Source: Motiliproteus sp036961355 (GTDB taxonomy: Bacteria; Pseudomonadota; Gammaproteobacteria; Pseudomonadales; Balneatricaceae). From it: a stretch of 64,000 bases of DNA. Below the pieces are notes generated by a model. The model saw nothing but the letters and a program-made list of their open reading frames with translations. It had not been told where the DNA came from and did not search any database. Positions 44,168-52,407 of the stretch are shown piece after piece. A program made the position numbers and the translations under genes. The number at the start of each line of letters is the position of its first letter. The first letter of the stretch is position 1. Location of the stretch: the NCBI GenBank assembly GCA_036961355.1, contig JBALVL010000009.1, forward strand, positions 1 through 64,000, given 5' to 3'.

Positions 44168-45574
44168 TTACACGCTGTAGTAAAGCTCGAACTCAACCGG
44201 GTGCGTAGTCATGTTGACCCGCTCGATTTCCTGGTTCTTCAGGGCGATGTAAGCGTCGATAGTATCGTCGCTGAATACGCCACCGATGGTCAGGAATTCA
44301 CGGTCTTCGTTCAGTGCAGCCAGCGCTTCTTCGAAGCTTGAAGCCACGGTTGGGATCATCAGTGCTTCTTCAGCAGGCAGGTCGTAGAGATCCTTGTCCG
44401 CTGCATCGCCAGGGTGAATCTTGTTCTTGATACCATCCAGCGCGCCCATCATCAGCGCAGAGAAGCACAGGTAAGGGTTGGCAGACGGATCAGGGAAACG
44501 GAACTCTACGCGACGGCCTTTAGGATTAGTCACGTAGGGGATCCGGATAGAAGCCGAACGGTTACGGGCAGAGTAAGCCAGCATAACAGGCGCTTCGAAG
44601 CCAGGAACCAGACGTTTGTAGGCGTTGGTCGAAGCGTTAGCGAATGCGTTGATCGCCTTGGCGTGTTTGATAACACCACCGATTGCGAACAGTGCCATTT
44701 CACTCAAGCCGCCGTATAGATCGCCAGAGAACTGGTTCTGGCCATCTTTAGAGATAGACATGTGAACGTGCATGCCGGAACCATTATCGCCAACCAGCGG
44801 CTTAGGCATAAAGGTTGCGGTCTTGCCGTATGCGTGAGCAACGTTATGAACGCAGTACTTCAGGATCTGAACTTCATCAGCCTTCTTTACCAGAGTGTTA
44901 GCACCAACGCCGATTTCACACTGACCGGCAGTACCCACTTCGTGGTGATGTACTTCGATCTCAAGACCCATGGCAGACATCGCATCACACATAGCGGCAC
45001 GCAGGTCATGCAGAGAATCAACAGGAGGAACGGGGAAGTAACCACCTTTAACAACTGGACGGTGGCCGGTGTTGCCGCCTTCAAATTCTTTATTCGAAGA
45101 CCATGCGGCCTCTTCAGAATTGATGTTGTAAGAGGCGCCAGAGATGTCGATATTCCACTTAACATCGTCAAATACGAAGAACTCAGGCTCAGGACCGAAC
45201 AGCGCTGAATCGCCGATGCCAGTAGACTTGAGGTATTCCTGACAGCGCGCAGCGATCGAACGTGGGTCACGCTCGTAGCCCTGACCTGTGGTCGGCTCAA
45301 CGATGTTACAACGAATGATTACCGTGGCATCTTCGGTGAACGGATCGAGGCGAGTCGCATCGTCATCCGGTAGCAAAATCATGTCTGAGTCGTTGATAGT
45401 CTTCCATCCACCGATAGAAGAACCGTCAAACATCTTTCCTTCTTCGAAGAAATCTTCATTAACTTCGCTTGCAGGAATAGTCACGTGCTGCTCTTTACCC
45501 TTGGTGTCGGTAAAGCGCATATCAGCCCAACGGGCTTCGCTCTCTTGGATTAGCTTCAGAGTCTTCTCTGACAT
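44168..45574 (-). CDS. glnA: Glutamine synthetase type I
   Basis: A 468-residue GSI-beta enzyme making glutamine from glutamate, ammonia and ATP. Signatures include FDGSSIGGWKTINDSDM, the metal site FGPEPEFFVFDDV, GNGSGMHVHMS-like DNGSGMHVHMSISKDG and NPKGRRVEFRFPDPSANPY. The adenylylation Tyr lies in DKDLYDLPAEE. The frame extends to 45595, but the ATG at 45574 has GGAG about 10 bases upstream and starts the conserved MSEKTLKLI. It is driven by a sigma-54 promoter and NtrC sites upstream and is divergent from typA. Confidence 0.98.
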   Translation of the reverse strand: MSEKTLKLIQESEARWADMRFTDTKGKEQHVTIPASEVNEDFFEEGKMFDGSSIGGWKTINDSDMILLPDDDATRLDPFTEDATVIIRCNIVEPTTGQGYERDPRSIAARCQEYLKSTGIGDSALFGPEPEFFVFDDVKWNIDISGASYNINSEEAAWSSNKEFEGGNTGHRPVVKGGYFPVPPVDSLHDLRAAMCDAMSAMGLEIEVHHHEVGTAGQCEIGVGANTLVKKADEVQILKYCVHNVAHAYGKTATFMPKPLVGDNGSGMHVHMSISKDGQNQFSGDLYGGLSEMALFAIGGVIKHAKAINAFANASTNAYKRLVPGFEAPVMLAYSARNRSASIRIPYVTNPKGRRVEFRFPDPSANPYLCFSALMMGALDGIKNKIHPGDAADKDLYDLPAEEALMIPTVASSFEEALAALNEDREFLTIGGVFSDDTIDAYIALKNQEIERVNMTTHPVEFELYYSV

Positions 45575-45723
45575 ATGATTTCTCCGATTTAACATTCAGC
45601 ACATTTGTTGTGCTTTGGATATGGTCGCAACCGGCTATAAATACCCACCCGTTCTTACATCAACAGATGGCTACCACAGACGATCACCGCAAAAATTTGG
45701 GTGATACTCTCGGGCTTTGACAG

Positions 45724-45740
45724 AGCAATTGCCATGCCAA
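45724..45740 (-). promoter_or_regulatory. Sigma-54 promoter of glnA
   Basis: On the minus strand TTGGCATGGCAATTGCT has the GG (-24) and GC (-12) elements with correct spacing and is close to the consensus TTGGCACG-N4-TTGCT. The start codon lies about 150 bases downstream. Confidence 0.9.
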
Positions 45741-45849
45741 TGCACCAAAACAACCACAAAGCCACAGATACAGTCGATTTCAGGCTTTTTTAACCACTCG
45801 TACGCACCAAAACAGAGCACCAAAACAGAAAAGTTACAATTTTGGTGCA
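45741..45849 (-). promoter_or_regulatory. NtrC sites upstream of glnA
   Basis: Three GCACCA-type sites lie upstream of the sigma-54 promoter: TGCACCAAAACAACCAC (45741-45757), CGCACCAAAACAGAGCA (45803-45819) and GTTACAATTTTGGTGCA (45833-45849). The last two fall roughly 90-136 bases upstream of the predicted start, as the strong enhancer sites do at enteric glnA. Each is a good half-site with a poorer second half. Confidence 0.75.
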
Positions 45850-45950
45850 CGGTCGGGCTACAAGCATAGTGACTTCACCCCTCAATTCAAGTGGGGGAAT
45901 TATTTACTGATTGATCGCATTTATGTGGCTAACTCGGCACAGACCTAAGG

Positions 45951-46018
45951 TATAATGCCTGATTTTTTCCACCGGCCTCTTCGCGGGGCAAGCCCGAAAT
46001 TGTACGAATTTTGGTGCA
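45951..46018 (+). promoter_or_regulatory. typA promoter and leader
   Basis: TATAAT at 45951-45956 is a perfect -10 element; the -35 is weak. The leader to the TTG start is about 80 bases. It contains GTACGAATTTTGGTGCA (46002-46018), very like the NtrC site at 45833-45849, so it may bind NtrC downstream of the start of transcription. Confidence 0.6.
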
Positions 46019-46044
46019 ACATCATAGAACCGAGGCAGAACCCC

Positions 46045-47862
46045 TTGTCAATCAAAGAGCTACGCAACATAGCAATCATCGCGCACGTCGATCATGGTAA
46101 AACTACCCTGGTTGATAAGCTGTTATCACAATCCGGCACCCTGGCCCGTCGCGACGAAGGCGCCGAGCGGATCATGGATTCCAACGATCAGGAGCGTGAG
46201 CGCGGCATTACTATCCTGGCCAAGAACACCGCCATCGAATGGAACGGTTACCACATCAACATCGTTGATACTCCGGGACACGCCGACTTTGGTGGTGAGG
46301 TTGAGCGAGTTCTGTCGATGGTTGACTGCGTTCTGCTACTGGTAGATGCGGTTGACGGCCCGATGCCGCAAACCCGCTTCGTAACCCAGAAGGCATTCGC
46401 CCAGGGCCTCAAACCGATCGTTGTGATCAATAAAATCGACCGTCCGGGTGCACGCCCTGACTACGTCATGGATCAGGTGTTCGACCTGTTCGACAACCTC
46501 GGCGCGACCGACGAGCAGCTTGACTTCCCGGTTGTCTACGCCTCAGCCCTGAACGGCATCGCAGGACTTGAGCCTGACGCCATGGCCGACGATATGACGC
46601 CGCTGTTTGAAGCGGTCATTGAGCACGTTAAACCACCGGTGATCGATTCCGAAGGCCCGTTCCAGATGCAGATCTCGGCACTGGACTACAACAGCTACCT
46701 TGGCGTTATCGGTGTTGGCCGGGTTACCCGCGGCAGCATCAAAATCAACGCCCAGGTCAAGCTGATCGATATGCACGGCAAAGTCCGTTCCGGCAAGATC
46801 CTTAAGATCATGGGCTACATGGGACTCGAGCGCGTTGACGTTGAGACCGCCGAAGCCGGCAACATCGTCTGTATCACCGGTATCGACAAACTCAGCATCT
46901 CCGACACCCTATGCGATCCCGACAACGTCGAAGCACTACCACCGCTGAGCGTCGATGAGCCGACCGTATCGATGACCTTCCAGGTCAACAACTCTCCGTT
47001 TGCAGGTCTGGACGGCAAGTTCGTTACCTCACGCAACATCAAAGAGCGCCTCGATCGCGAATTGATCCACAACGTGGCACTGCGCGTTGAAGAGGGAGAG
47101 TCACCGGAGAAATTCAAGGTTTCTGGCCGAGGCGAACTGCACCTGTCAGTACTGATCGAAACCATGCGCCGTGAAGGTTTCGAGATGGGCGTATCACGCC
47201 CCGAAGTTATCCAAAAAGAGGTCGACGGCGAGATTCAAGAGCCTTATGAAGAGGTGATGATCGACGTTGAAGAGCAGCATCAGGGCTCAATCATCGAAGA
47301 GCTAGGCAAACGCAAAGGCGACATGACCAACATGGAAGTCGATGGAAAGGGCCGGATTCGCCTGACCTTCGTTATCCCATCGCGCGGCATGATCGGTTTC
47401 CGCAGCTTGTTCCTGACCATGACATCGGGCACCGGCATCATGACCTCAATCTTCGACCATTACGGCCCGGTCAAAGATGGCGAGGTGGTTTCCCGGATGA
47501 ACGGCGTACTGGTATCGATGGTATCCGGCAAGGCCCTAGCCTACTCACTATGGACCCTTCAGGCACGCGGACGTCTCTGCGTCGACCCCAACATCGATGT
47601 CTACGAAGGCATGCTACTGGGTATCCACAGCCGTTCCAACGATCTAGCGGTTAACCCGATCAAAGGTAAGCAGCTGACCAACGTTCGCGCCTCGGGCACC
47701 GACGAGAACATCCAGATGACACCGCCGGTTCGCTTCACACTGGAGCAGGCGCTGGACTTTATCGAAGACGACGAGCTGGTTGAAGTTACGCCTAACCACA
47801 TTCGTCTGCGTAAGAAGTTCCTGAAAGAGCACGAGCGTAAGCGTGCTGCACGCGGCGGCTAA
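46045..47862 (+). CDS. typA: Ribosome-associated GTPase TypA/BipA
   Basis: A 605-residue translational GTPase. G1 is AHVDHGKT, with G3 DTPGHADF and G4 NKID; domain II, EF-G-like domains (SGRGELHLSVLIETMRREG) and the BipA C-terminal domain follow. It aids ribosome assembly and stress growth. The frame extends to an ATG at 45955, but that codon overlaps the -10 element. The TTG at 46045 has GAGG at about 46032-46035 and gives the conserved start (MSIKELRNIAIIAHVDHGKT). Divergent glnA-typA order matches enterics. Confidence 0.96.
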   Translation: MSIKELRNIAIIAHVDHGKTTLVDKLLSQSGTLARRDEGAERIMDSNDQERERGITILAKNTAIEWNGYHINIVDTPGHADFGGEVERVLSMVDCVLLLVDAVDGPMPQTRFVTQKAFAQGLKPIVVINKIDRPGARPDYVMDQVFDLFDNLGATDEQLDFPVVYASALNGIAGLEPDAMADDMTPLFEAVIEHVKPPVIDSEGPFQMQISALDYNSYLGVIGVGRVTRGSIKINAQVKLIDMHGKVRSGKILKIMGYMGLERVDVETAEAGNIVCITGIDKLSISDTLCDPDNVEALPPLSVDEPTVSMTFQVNNSPFAGLDGKFVTSRNIKERLDRELIHNVALRVEEGESPEKFKVSGRGELHLSVLIETMRREGFEMGVSRPEVIQKEVDGEIQEPYEEVMIDVEEQHQGSIIEELGKRKGDMTNMEVDGKGRIRLTFVIPSRGMIGFRSLFLTMTSGTGIMTSIFDHYGPVKDGEVVSRMNGVLVSMVSGKALAYSLWTLQARGRLCVDPNIDVYEGMLLGIHSRSNDLAVNPIKGKQLTNVRASGTDENIQMTPPVRFTLEQALDFIEDDELVEVTPNHIRLRKKFLKEHERKRAARGG

Positions 47863-47880
47863 TCCGCCCCGCTGAGAAAT

Positions 47881-47909
47881 AAAAAACCCCGCACTGCGGG
47901 GTTTTTTTT
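47881..47909 (+). terminator. Rho-independent terminator after typA
   Basis: A6-CCCCGC (47881-47892) pairs with GCGGGG followed by eight T over an ACT loop. It is a strong intrinsic terminator 18 bases after the stop. Confidence 0.95.
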
Positions 47910-48530
47910 GGCTCGACATAACGTGAGTCTTACACCCCCGCGACTTGCCGACTGCGTCGGTTCACTGCGCTTACCACTTCCTATGGCCGCATCGGAAACT
48001 CGATGGCTTCGCCCTCTCAAACAACCGCTGCTCTACCCCATCGCCAAGCGGCAATGCTCGTCGGCGTCGAAAGGGGGTTGGGGTCTCCGTTGAGGTTTTG
48101 TAGGAGCCCAGTCCTCTGGGCGATTTTTGTTTTTTTCTGATTTACCGATGTGGGTTGGTGGCTTTATTCCGCCCAGCCGGTCGTGATACATATCTGCTGG
48201 TAATGGCCGCAACAGGATGATTTACCGGTAAAACTGTGGAACACTGGCGAAGTCACGGAGACAGACAGAGACAGCAGCAACGGCTGCGAACGCTATCAAC
48301 AGGGAAGACCGATATGACCACGCGCAGCCCCCGCCGACTCGAACACCGCCTGTTATCAGGAAACTTTAACGTTATTCAAAACCTGTTGTTAGCAACTAGA
48401 CTTTATCACCAATGTTTCAATAACTTAGAGACTAGTCCTTTCTACCGTTTCTGATTAAAAGGAATTCACGTTAATAATTGTTATGAGGCCGTAGGCCTCT
48501 TAAACAGGCTGCAAGAGAGGTAAGCGACGG
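47910..48530. other. Gene-free region upstream of accessory island
   Basis: No open frame here has family character or a ribosome binding site. It contains one REP-like element (48099-48123), an AT-rich segment from about 48350, and a hairpin GAGGCC-GTA-GGCCTC (about 48486-48500) before the next gene. Base composition falls from GC-rich to AT-rich at about 48350, marking the left edge of the accessory stretch. Confidence 0.6.
48099..48123 (+). repeat. REP-like palindromic element, copy 1
   Basis: TGTAGGA is followed by GCCCAG-TCCT-CTGGGC (48106-48121) and GA. The same layout occurs at 55819-55843 and, inverted, at 55964-55987. It is flanked by T runs, and resembles the TGTAGGAGC-type REP family of Pseudomonas. 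Confidence 0.85.
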
Positions 48531-48845
48531 ATGCAGAATCTAAAGATTGATCACTGGTCGAAGGGAGTCGCATCATTCTTTGCTGCAGCATCTCTTATCG
48601 CACTTCCTTTATCAGATCATTTTGTATTTTTGGTATGCCTCGGCGGTTTTATCTTCGGAGTCGGAGAATGGATAAATCATCCACATCAAACAAAAATCCT
48701 AGCTCCCTCAGAGAGCGGTTACCCTGGCTGGCTCAAAGGTCAAGGCTGCTTGCGTAAAAATTCATTTTACGGTGTTTCATTTGCCACCCTTGGCGCTACG
48801 ATCTTTGTTTTCGGCATCTTTAAGCTTTTTTACGTAACTTCATAA
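48531..48845 (+). CDS. Small membrane protein, hypothetical
   Basis: A 104-residue protein with hydrophobic segments at about residues 12-27, 30-46 and 78-100. GAGAGG lies about 10 bases before the ATG. It has lower GC than its neighbours and no recognised family. An attC-like hairpin follows at 48894-48971, so it may be the first of several gene-cassette-like units. Function unknown. Confidence 0.6.
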   Translation: MQNLKIDHWSKGVASFFAAASLIALPLSDHFVFLVCLGGFIFGVGEWINHPHQTKILAPSESGYPGWLKGQGCLRKNSFYGVSFATLGATIFVFGIFKLFYVTS

Positions 48846-48893
48846 CGGAACATAAACAGCAATGTGTGCGTACAGATACCCCTCTAGCGAGGC

Positions 48894-48971
48894 ATTCAAC
48901 TGCCGCCAGCAAGCTGGCTCGGAACTCCAAACTGCTGCGCAGTTTTCCGTCTCGTTAATGCGGCATTAGGC
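48894..48971 (+). other. attC-like imperfect hairpin, first
   Basis: ATTCAAC fits the RYYYAAC core and ATTAGGC nearly fits GTTRRRY. In between, TGCCGC (48901-48906) pairs with GCGGCA (48960-48965), CGGA (48920-48923) with TCCG (48946-48949), and AAACTGC (48929-48935) with GCAGTTT (48939-48945), leaving unpaired bases on one arm. Length and layout resemble integron attC sites. No integrase gene is in the window. Confidence 0.45.
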
Positions 48972-48987
48972 TCACGGAGATTCGAGT

Positions 48988-49809
48988 TTGAATCAGAAAA
49001 TACCAAATTCAGTTGTCGGGGCAGTGGCTTCGGTAATTGCTGATCATTATTACAGCCACTCCAAGCTTGATACGCTTTTTATGGAAGGTGGAGCGCCAGG
49101 AGACGTGCCTGAAGGTAACTCCGAAAAGAAGTGCAGTAATTGGTTAAAGCGGTGCAACGACGATCCTGCAATTGATGCATTGGAAGTTTTGGGGGCAGTG
49201 ATTCAAGAGTATATGGATCAGGAGCCTCCCTCATCACTGTTTGACGGGCCATCGTCACCGAAGGCAACTGAAGGCCAAGCGAGAATTAACAACGCATTAT
49301 CTAGAAATAAATTAGCTTATCGAACCAATGGATATGTCACAAAGGCTGGTTCAACGCCAATATCAAAAACGCTAGAAGACTATTTAAGATCAGGGAATTT
49401 CTCATCCATTGAAAAGGAATTTGAAAGAGCAGTTGAGCACATTCAAAGTGATCCTCACGCATCAATAACCGCCTCCTGTTCAATTATCGAAGCCACCCTC
49501 AAGTTCTATATTGAAAGCTTTGATGATCTGGCGATGCCAAATAAACTTAATGTAATGCCTCTATGGAATGTGGTTCAACCGCACCTTTGCCTGAATGCTG
49601 ATGTCACTCTGGCAGCCGATCAGCATAAAGTCCTGAAAGGAATTTTATCAATTATTGATGGTATTGGGGCATTTAGATCGCACATAGGCTCAGCTCATGG
49701 CCGTGGTTCAAATCCTCCTAGCATAGTGGTGGCGGAAGCAAGGTTAGTTGTTAATGCAGCCCACACCATCGTTGTGTTTATCATGGAGGCTCTTCATGCA
49801 AAAGCCTAA
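48988..49809 (+). CDS. Abortive infection-like protein (Abi_C-type C-terminus)
   Basis: A 273-residue soluble protein starting at TTG 48988, with GGAG at 48976-48979. The C-terminal third reads HASITASCSIIEATLKFYIE, then HKVLKGILSIIDGIGAFRSHIGSAHGRG and ARLVVNAAHTIVVFIMEAL. This is the pattern of the abortive-infection C-terminal domain: helical, with an RxxxGxAHG turn. Such proteins are linked to phage defence and are common in mobile cassettes. Its start lies 17 bases after the ATTAGGC core of the preceding attC-like element and its stop just precedes another. The N-terminal 130 residues are not recognised. Lower GC than the flanking core genes. Confidence 0.72.
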   Translation: MNQKIPNSVVGAVASVIADHYYSHSKLDTLFMEGGAPGDVPEGNSEKKCSNWLKRCNDDPAIDALEVLGAVIQEYMDQEPPSSLFDGPSSPKATEGQARINNALSRNKLAYRTNGYVTKAGSTPISKTLEDYLRSGNFSSIEKEFERAVEHIQSDPHASITASCSIIEATLKFYIESFDDLAMPNKLNVMPLWNVVQPHLCLNADVTLAADQHKVLKGILSIIDGIGAFRSHIGSAHGRGSNPPSIVVAEARLVVNAAHTIVVFIMEALHAKA

Positions 49810-49875
49810 TCGGGCGCTGCTGCCAGACAAATTTTCCGCTGCACTCCGAATTTGCCGTAGAGCGCGGCGCTAGAC
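49804..49875 (+). other. attC-like imperfect hairpin, second
   Basis: It starts GCCTAAT, the exact reverse complement of the ATTAGGC that ends the first element, and ends GCTAGAC. CAAATT and AATTTG form the inner stem, and GGGCGCTGC and GCGCGGCGC can pair partly near the ends. It overlaps the stop of the Abi-like gene by 6 bases, as gene-cassette recombination sites often do. Confidence 0.4.
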
Positions 49876-49905
49876 CTGGACGGCAACAACGCTCGATTAT
49901 GAAAT

Positions 49906-50574
49906 ATGAAAGAATCTGACCTGTACCCTCCCCTTAAGTTATATCTGGAATCTCAAGGCTACGAGATAAAGGGGGAAGTGGGGAGTTGTGATGTGTTGGC
50001 AACCCGTAACGCAGAACCGCCTCTGATCGTGGAGCTTAAGCTGTCGCTGAATCTGACAGTGATTCTGCAGGCGGTCGACAGGCTCAAACTGACATCAAGC
50101 GTTTATATCGGAGTGCCAAAACAATGCAGCGCGTTGAAGCGTAAATACAAGCAGTTATGCAAACTGTTGCGGATGCTAGGCATCGGGCTGATTACCATCG
50201 ATCCATTGCGGCCAACACAAGCGGTCAAGGTCCTTCTAGATCCCGGTGAATACAAACCTCGCGTATCAAAACATCGCCAGCTTCGCCTGCTCGGTGAGTT
50301 TGACAAACGTGTTGGTGATCCAAATCTGGGGGGATCCACCAGTCAAAGTGGCATCGTGACGGCCTATCGCCAAAAAGCGCTGGAAATCGCGATGTTTCTT
50401 GAGCATCAAGGACCCACAAAGGCATCAGCGGTAGCGCTTCAGACCCAACAAACCAACGCACGAAACATTCTCTATAAAGATGTCTATGGCTGGTTTGATA
50501 AGGTTTCACGCGGGATATACCAGCTCTCTCCGCGAGGGAGGCGGGAAATTGCTGCATGGATCAAATCGGGATAA
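49906..50574 (+). CDS. DUF2161 family PD-(D/E)XK nuclease-like protein
   Basis: A 222-residue protein matching DUF2161. The N-terminal half has YPPLKLYLESQGYEIKGEVGSCDVLA and PPLIVELKLSLNLTVILQAVDRL. The acidic residues in GEVGSCD and the ExK in VELKL fit a PD-(D/E)XK nuclease-like active site. The C-terminal half (residues about 150-222) looks like a winged helix (NARNILYKDVYGWFDKVSRGIYQLSPRGRREI). DNA binding or cleavage is therefore plausible, but no function is established for the family. It follows the second attC-like element by 30 bases. Confidence 0.75.
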   Translation: MKESDLYPPLKLYLESQGYEIKGEVGSCDVLATRNAEPPLIVELKLSLNLTVILQAVDRLKLTSSVYIGVPKQCSALKRKYKQLCKLLRMLGIGLITIDPLRPTQAVKVLLDPGEYKPRVSKHRQLRLLGEFDKRVGDPNLGGSTSQSGIVTAYRQKALEIAMFLEHQGPTKASAVALQTQQTNARNILYKDVYGWFDKVSRGIYQLSPRGRREIAAWIKSG

Positions 50575-50678
50575 ATTTGTCAAAGCCGTCGACGTTGTGC
50601 TGAGAACTTTTTGTGCTCCAACGCTGGCAGGGCCGATTCAGCCCTAACGCCCTGACCCCTGCCACGGCATGCCACGCG

Positions 50679-51209
50679 CTACAGCGGCACGACCTTTCCG
50701 ATATAAGGCAGATTACGGTATTTCTGGGCGTAATCGATGCCGACGCCAACGACGAACTCGTCGGGGATCTCAAACCCTTTCCAGTGCACCTCAACCTCGA
50801 CCTCACGGCGCGATGGTTTATCCAGCAAGGTACAGATACGGATCGAGTTCGGTTCGCGCAGGCTCAGTATCTCCATCACCTTGTTGAGCGTCTTGCCGGT
50901 ATCGATAATATCTTCGACCAGCAACACATCCTTACCTTTCACATCGCCATCCAGGTCTTTGAGGATACGAACATCATGGCTGGTCTTCATCGCATTACCG
51001 TAACTCGACGCGGTCATGAAATCGGTTTCCAGCGGTACCGTTATCTGCCGGCACAGGTCGGCCATGATCACAAAAGAGCCCCGCAGCAAACCGACCAAGA
51101 CCAGATTGTCCGAATCACGATAATGCTCGGAGATCTGCTGCCCCAACTGCGCAACACGCGCCTGGACATCCGCTTCGGAAATCATCACCTCTACCTTGTG
51201 TTTCATCAT
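50679..51209 (-). CDS. hpt: Hypoxanthine phosphoribosyltransferase
   Basis: A 176-residue purine-salvage enzyme making IMP (and GMP) from the base and PRPP. The PRPP-binding motif is DVLLVEDIIDTGKTL, and the flexible loop region is TASSYGNAMKTS. The N-terminus (ISEADVQARVAQLGQQISEHY) and C-terminus (VGVGIDYAQKYRNLPYIG) are typical of bacterial Hpt. It is convergent with the DUF2161 gene. Confidence 0.96.
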   Translation of the reverse strand: MMKHKVEVMISEADVQARVAQLGQQISEHYRDSDNLVLVGLLRGSFVIMADLCRQITVPLETDFMTASSYGNAMKTSHDVRILKDLDGDVKGKDVLLVEDIIDTGKTLNKVMEILSLREPNSIRICTLLDKPSRREVEVEVHWKGFEIPDEFVVGVGIDYAQKYRNLPYIGKVVPL

Positions 51210-51416
51210 CTTATATTCCTGCTAAAAATAAGCTTGAGCAAACCTGCACAACCCAACACCGACTACCCTCAGAGTGCCTGCACTAGGATGTCATTCGGGT
51301 AATCAGCTCGACCGGACGGGGCATTGTATACGATTTAATGCCAACCCTGACCGATTCAGATCAACTATCGTACTCAATATTAAACAACAGTCACAACGTA
51401 AGGATTGGAATCCGCA

Positions 51417-52190
51417 CTATGCCGTATAAATATCGACGAAGAAATACAGCGTAATGGCACTGCTGGCGACGATCACAAAACCACGAACATAGTGCTGCGG
51501 CAATTGCCGTGAAAGATGCGCCGCAACATAACCACCGGCCAGAGTACCAAACATCACAATGCTGCCCTGATACCACGCGATGCTGCCATCAATAACAAAC
51601 AACACGATCGCGATCAGAGAGACCACCGAGGACACCAACAGCTTCAAGCCATTCATCGCATTGATGTCGGTATAACCTGCCAGGGCCAGATAGCTGAGGA
51701 TGATAATTCCCAGCCCGGCATTGAAGAAGCCTCCGTAGATACAAACCCCCAACAACAGCAATGCCAACAACACGCCACCGATCGATGAGGCGTGCCGGTG
51801 ATGGCTCGCAAGCCTCTTCAGGACACTGTTTAACTGGCCGCCCCAGATAAATAGCACCGTGGCAAACAGTAACAGCCAGGGAATCGCCTGACGAAACAGT
51901 GCCTCGGGAGTTTGCAACAGCAACCAGGCACCGATCAAACCGCCGATCAGGCTAATCGCTACAATACGGGGGAGTTGTTGTTTATAGATCTGCAGATCAC
52001 GACGCAGTGCATAGGCGCCACTCAGATAACCCGCGCAGGACGCGAAGGTATTGGTGGCGTTGGCAGCAATCGGAGGAATCCCAACAAACAGTAACGCCGG
52101 AAACGTGATAAAACTGCCGCCTCCGGCGATCGAGTTAATCACACCTCCGAAAAAACCGGCTGCGAAAAGTAATAGTATTTCCAACGACAT
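51417..52190 (-). CDS. TauE/SafE-family membrane permease
   Basis: A 257-residue polytopic protein with about eight hydrophobic helices and the TauE/SafE motifs GFFGGVINSIAGGGSFITFPALL and CIYGGFFNAGLGIIIL in two inverted halves. Family members export sulfite, sulfoacetate or other organosulfur anions. An Xsc pathway elsewhere in this window releases sulfite, but the genes are 50 kb apart, so a link is only speculation; it is closer to the generic YfcA type. Confidence 0.88.
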   Translation of the reverse strand: MSLEILLLFAAGFFGGVINSIAGGGSFITFPALLFVGIPPIAANATNTFASCAGYLSGAYALRRDLQIYKQQLPRIVAISLIGGLIGAWLLLQTPEALFRQAIPWLLLFATVLFIWGGQLNSVLKRLASHHRHASSIGGVLLALLLLGVCIYGGFFNAGLGIIILSYLALAGYTDINAMNGLKLLVSSVVSLIAIVLFVIDGSIAWYQGSIVMFGTLAGGYVAAHLSRQLPQHYVRGFVIVASSAITLYFFVDIYTA

Positions 52191-52407
52191 AGCTCACCTA
52201 ATGCGGTGGCTCAGGAAGCCTGAAACCATCCCGACTGCACTTATTAACTGGCGAGACAGTAGCATTCGTCAATCACCGAAGATAGCGGGTTTCGGCAAAA
52301 TCCTGTCGCTTTCATAGCAACCGCCAAGGTACTCTTATAGCATCGTCAAACTGACCGCCAAATTGATCGCCGAGTCGTTCACTAAGTTGTTGTTCTGGAG
52401 AGAATCG

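Noticed and set aside
45955..46044. N-terminal extension of TypA from the ATG at 45955
   Set aside because: The ATG overlaps the TATAAT -10 element at 45951-45956, and TypA homology begins after the TTG at 46045, which has a ribosome binding site.
48236..48454. 72-codon open frame before the small membrane protein
   Set aside because: Composition is arbitrary (Arg/Gln/His-rich), there is no ribosome binding site and no recognisable motif.
48531..50574. Complete mobile integron or genomic island
   Set aside because: No integrase, transposase, tRNA attachment site or flanking direct repeats were seen, so only a cassette-like remnant is proposed.
51417..52190. Sulfite exporter TauE acting with Xsc
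   Set aside because: The permease is 50 kb from the xsc-pta genes and fits the general TauE/SafE family; there is no evidence of a functional link.
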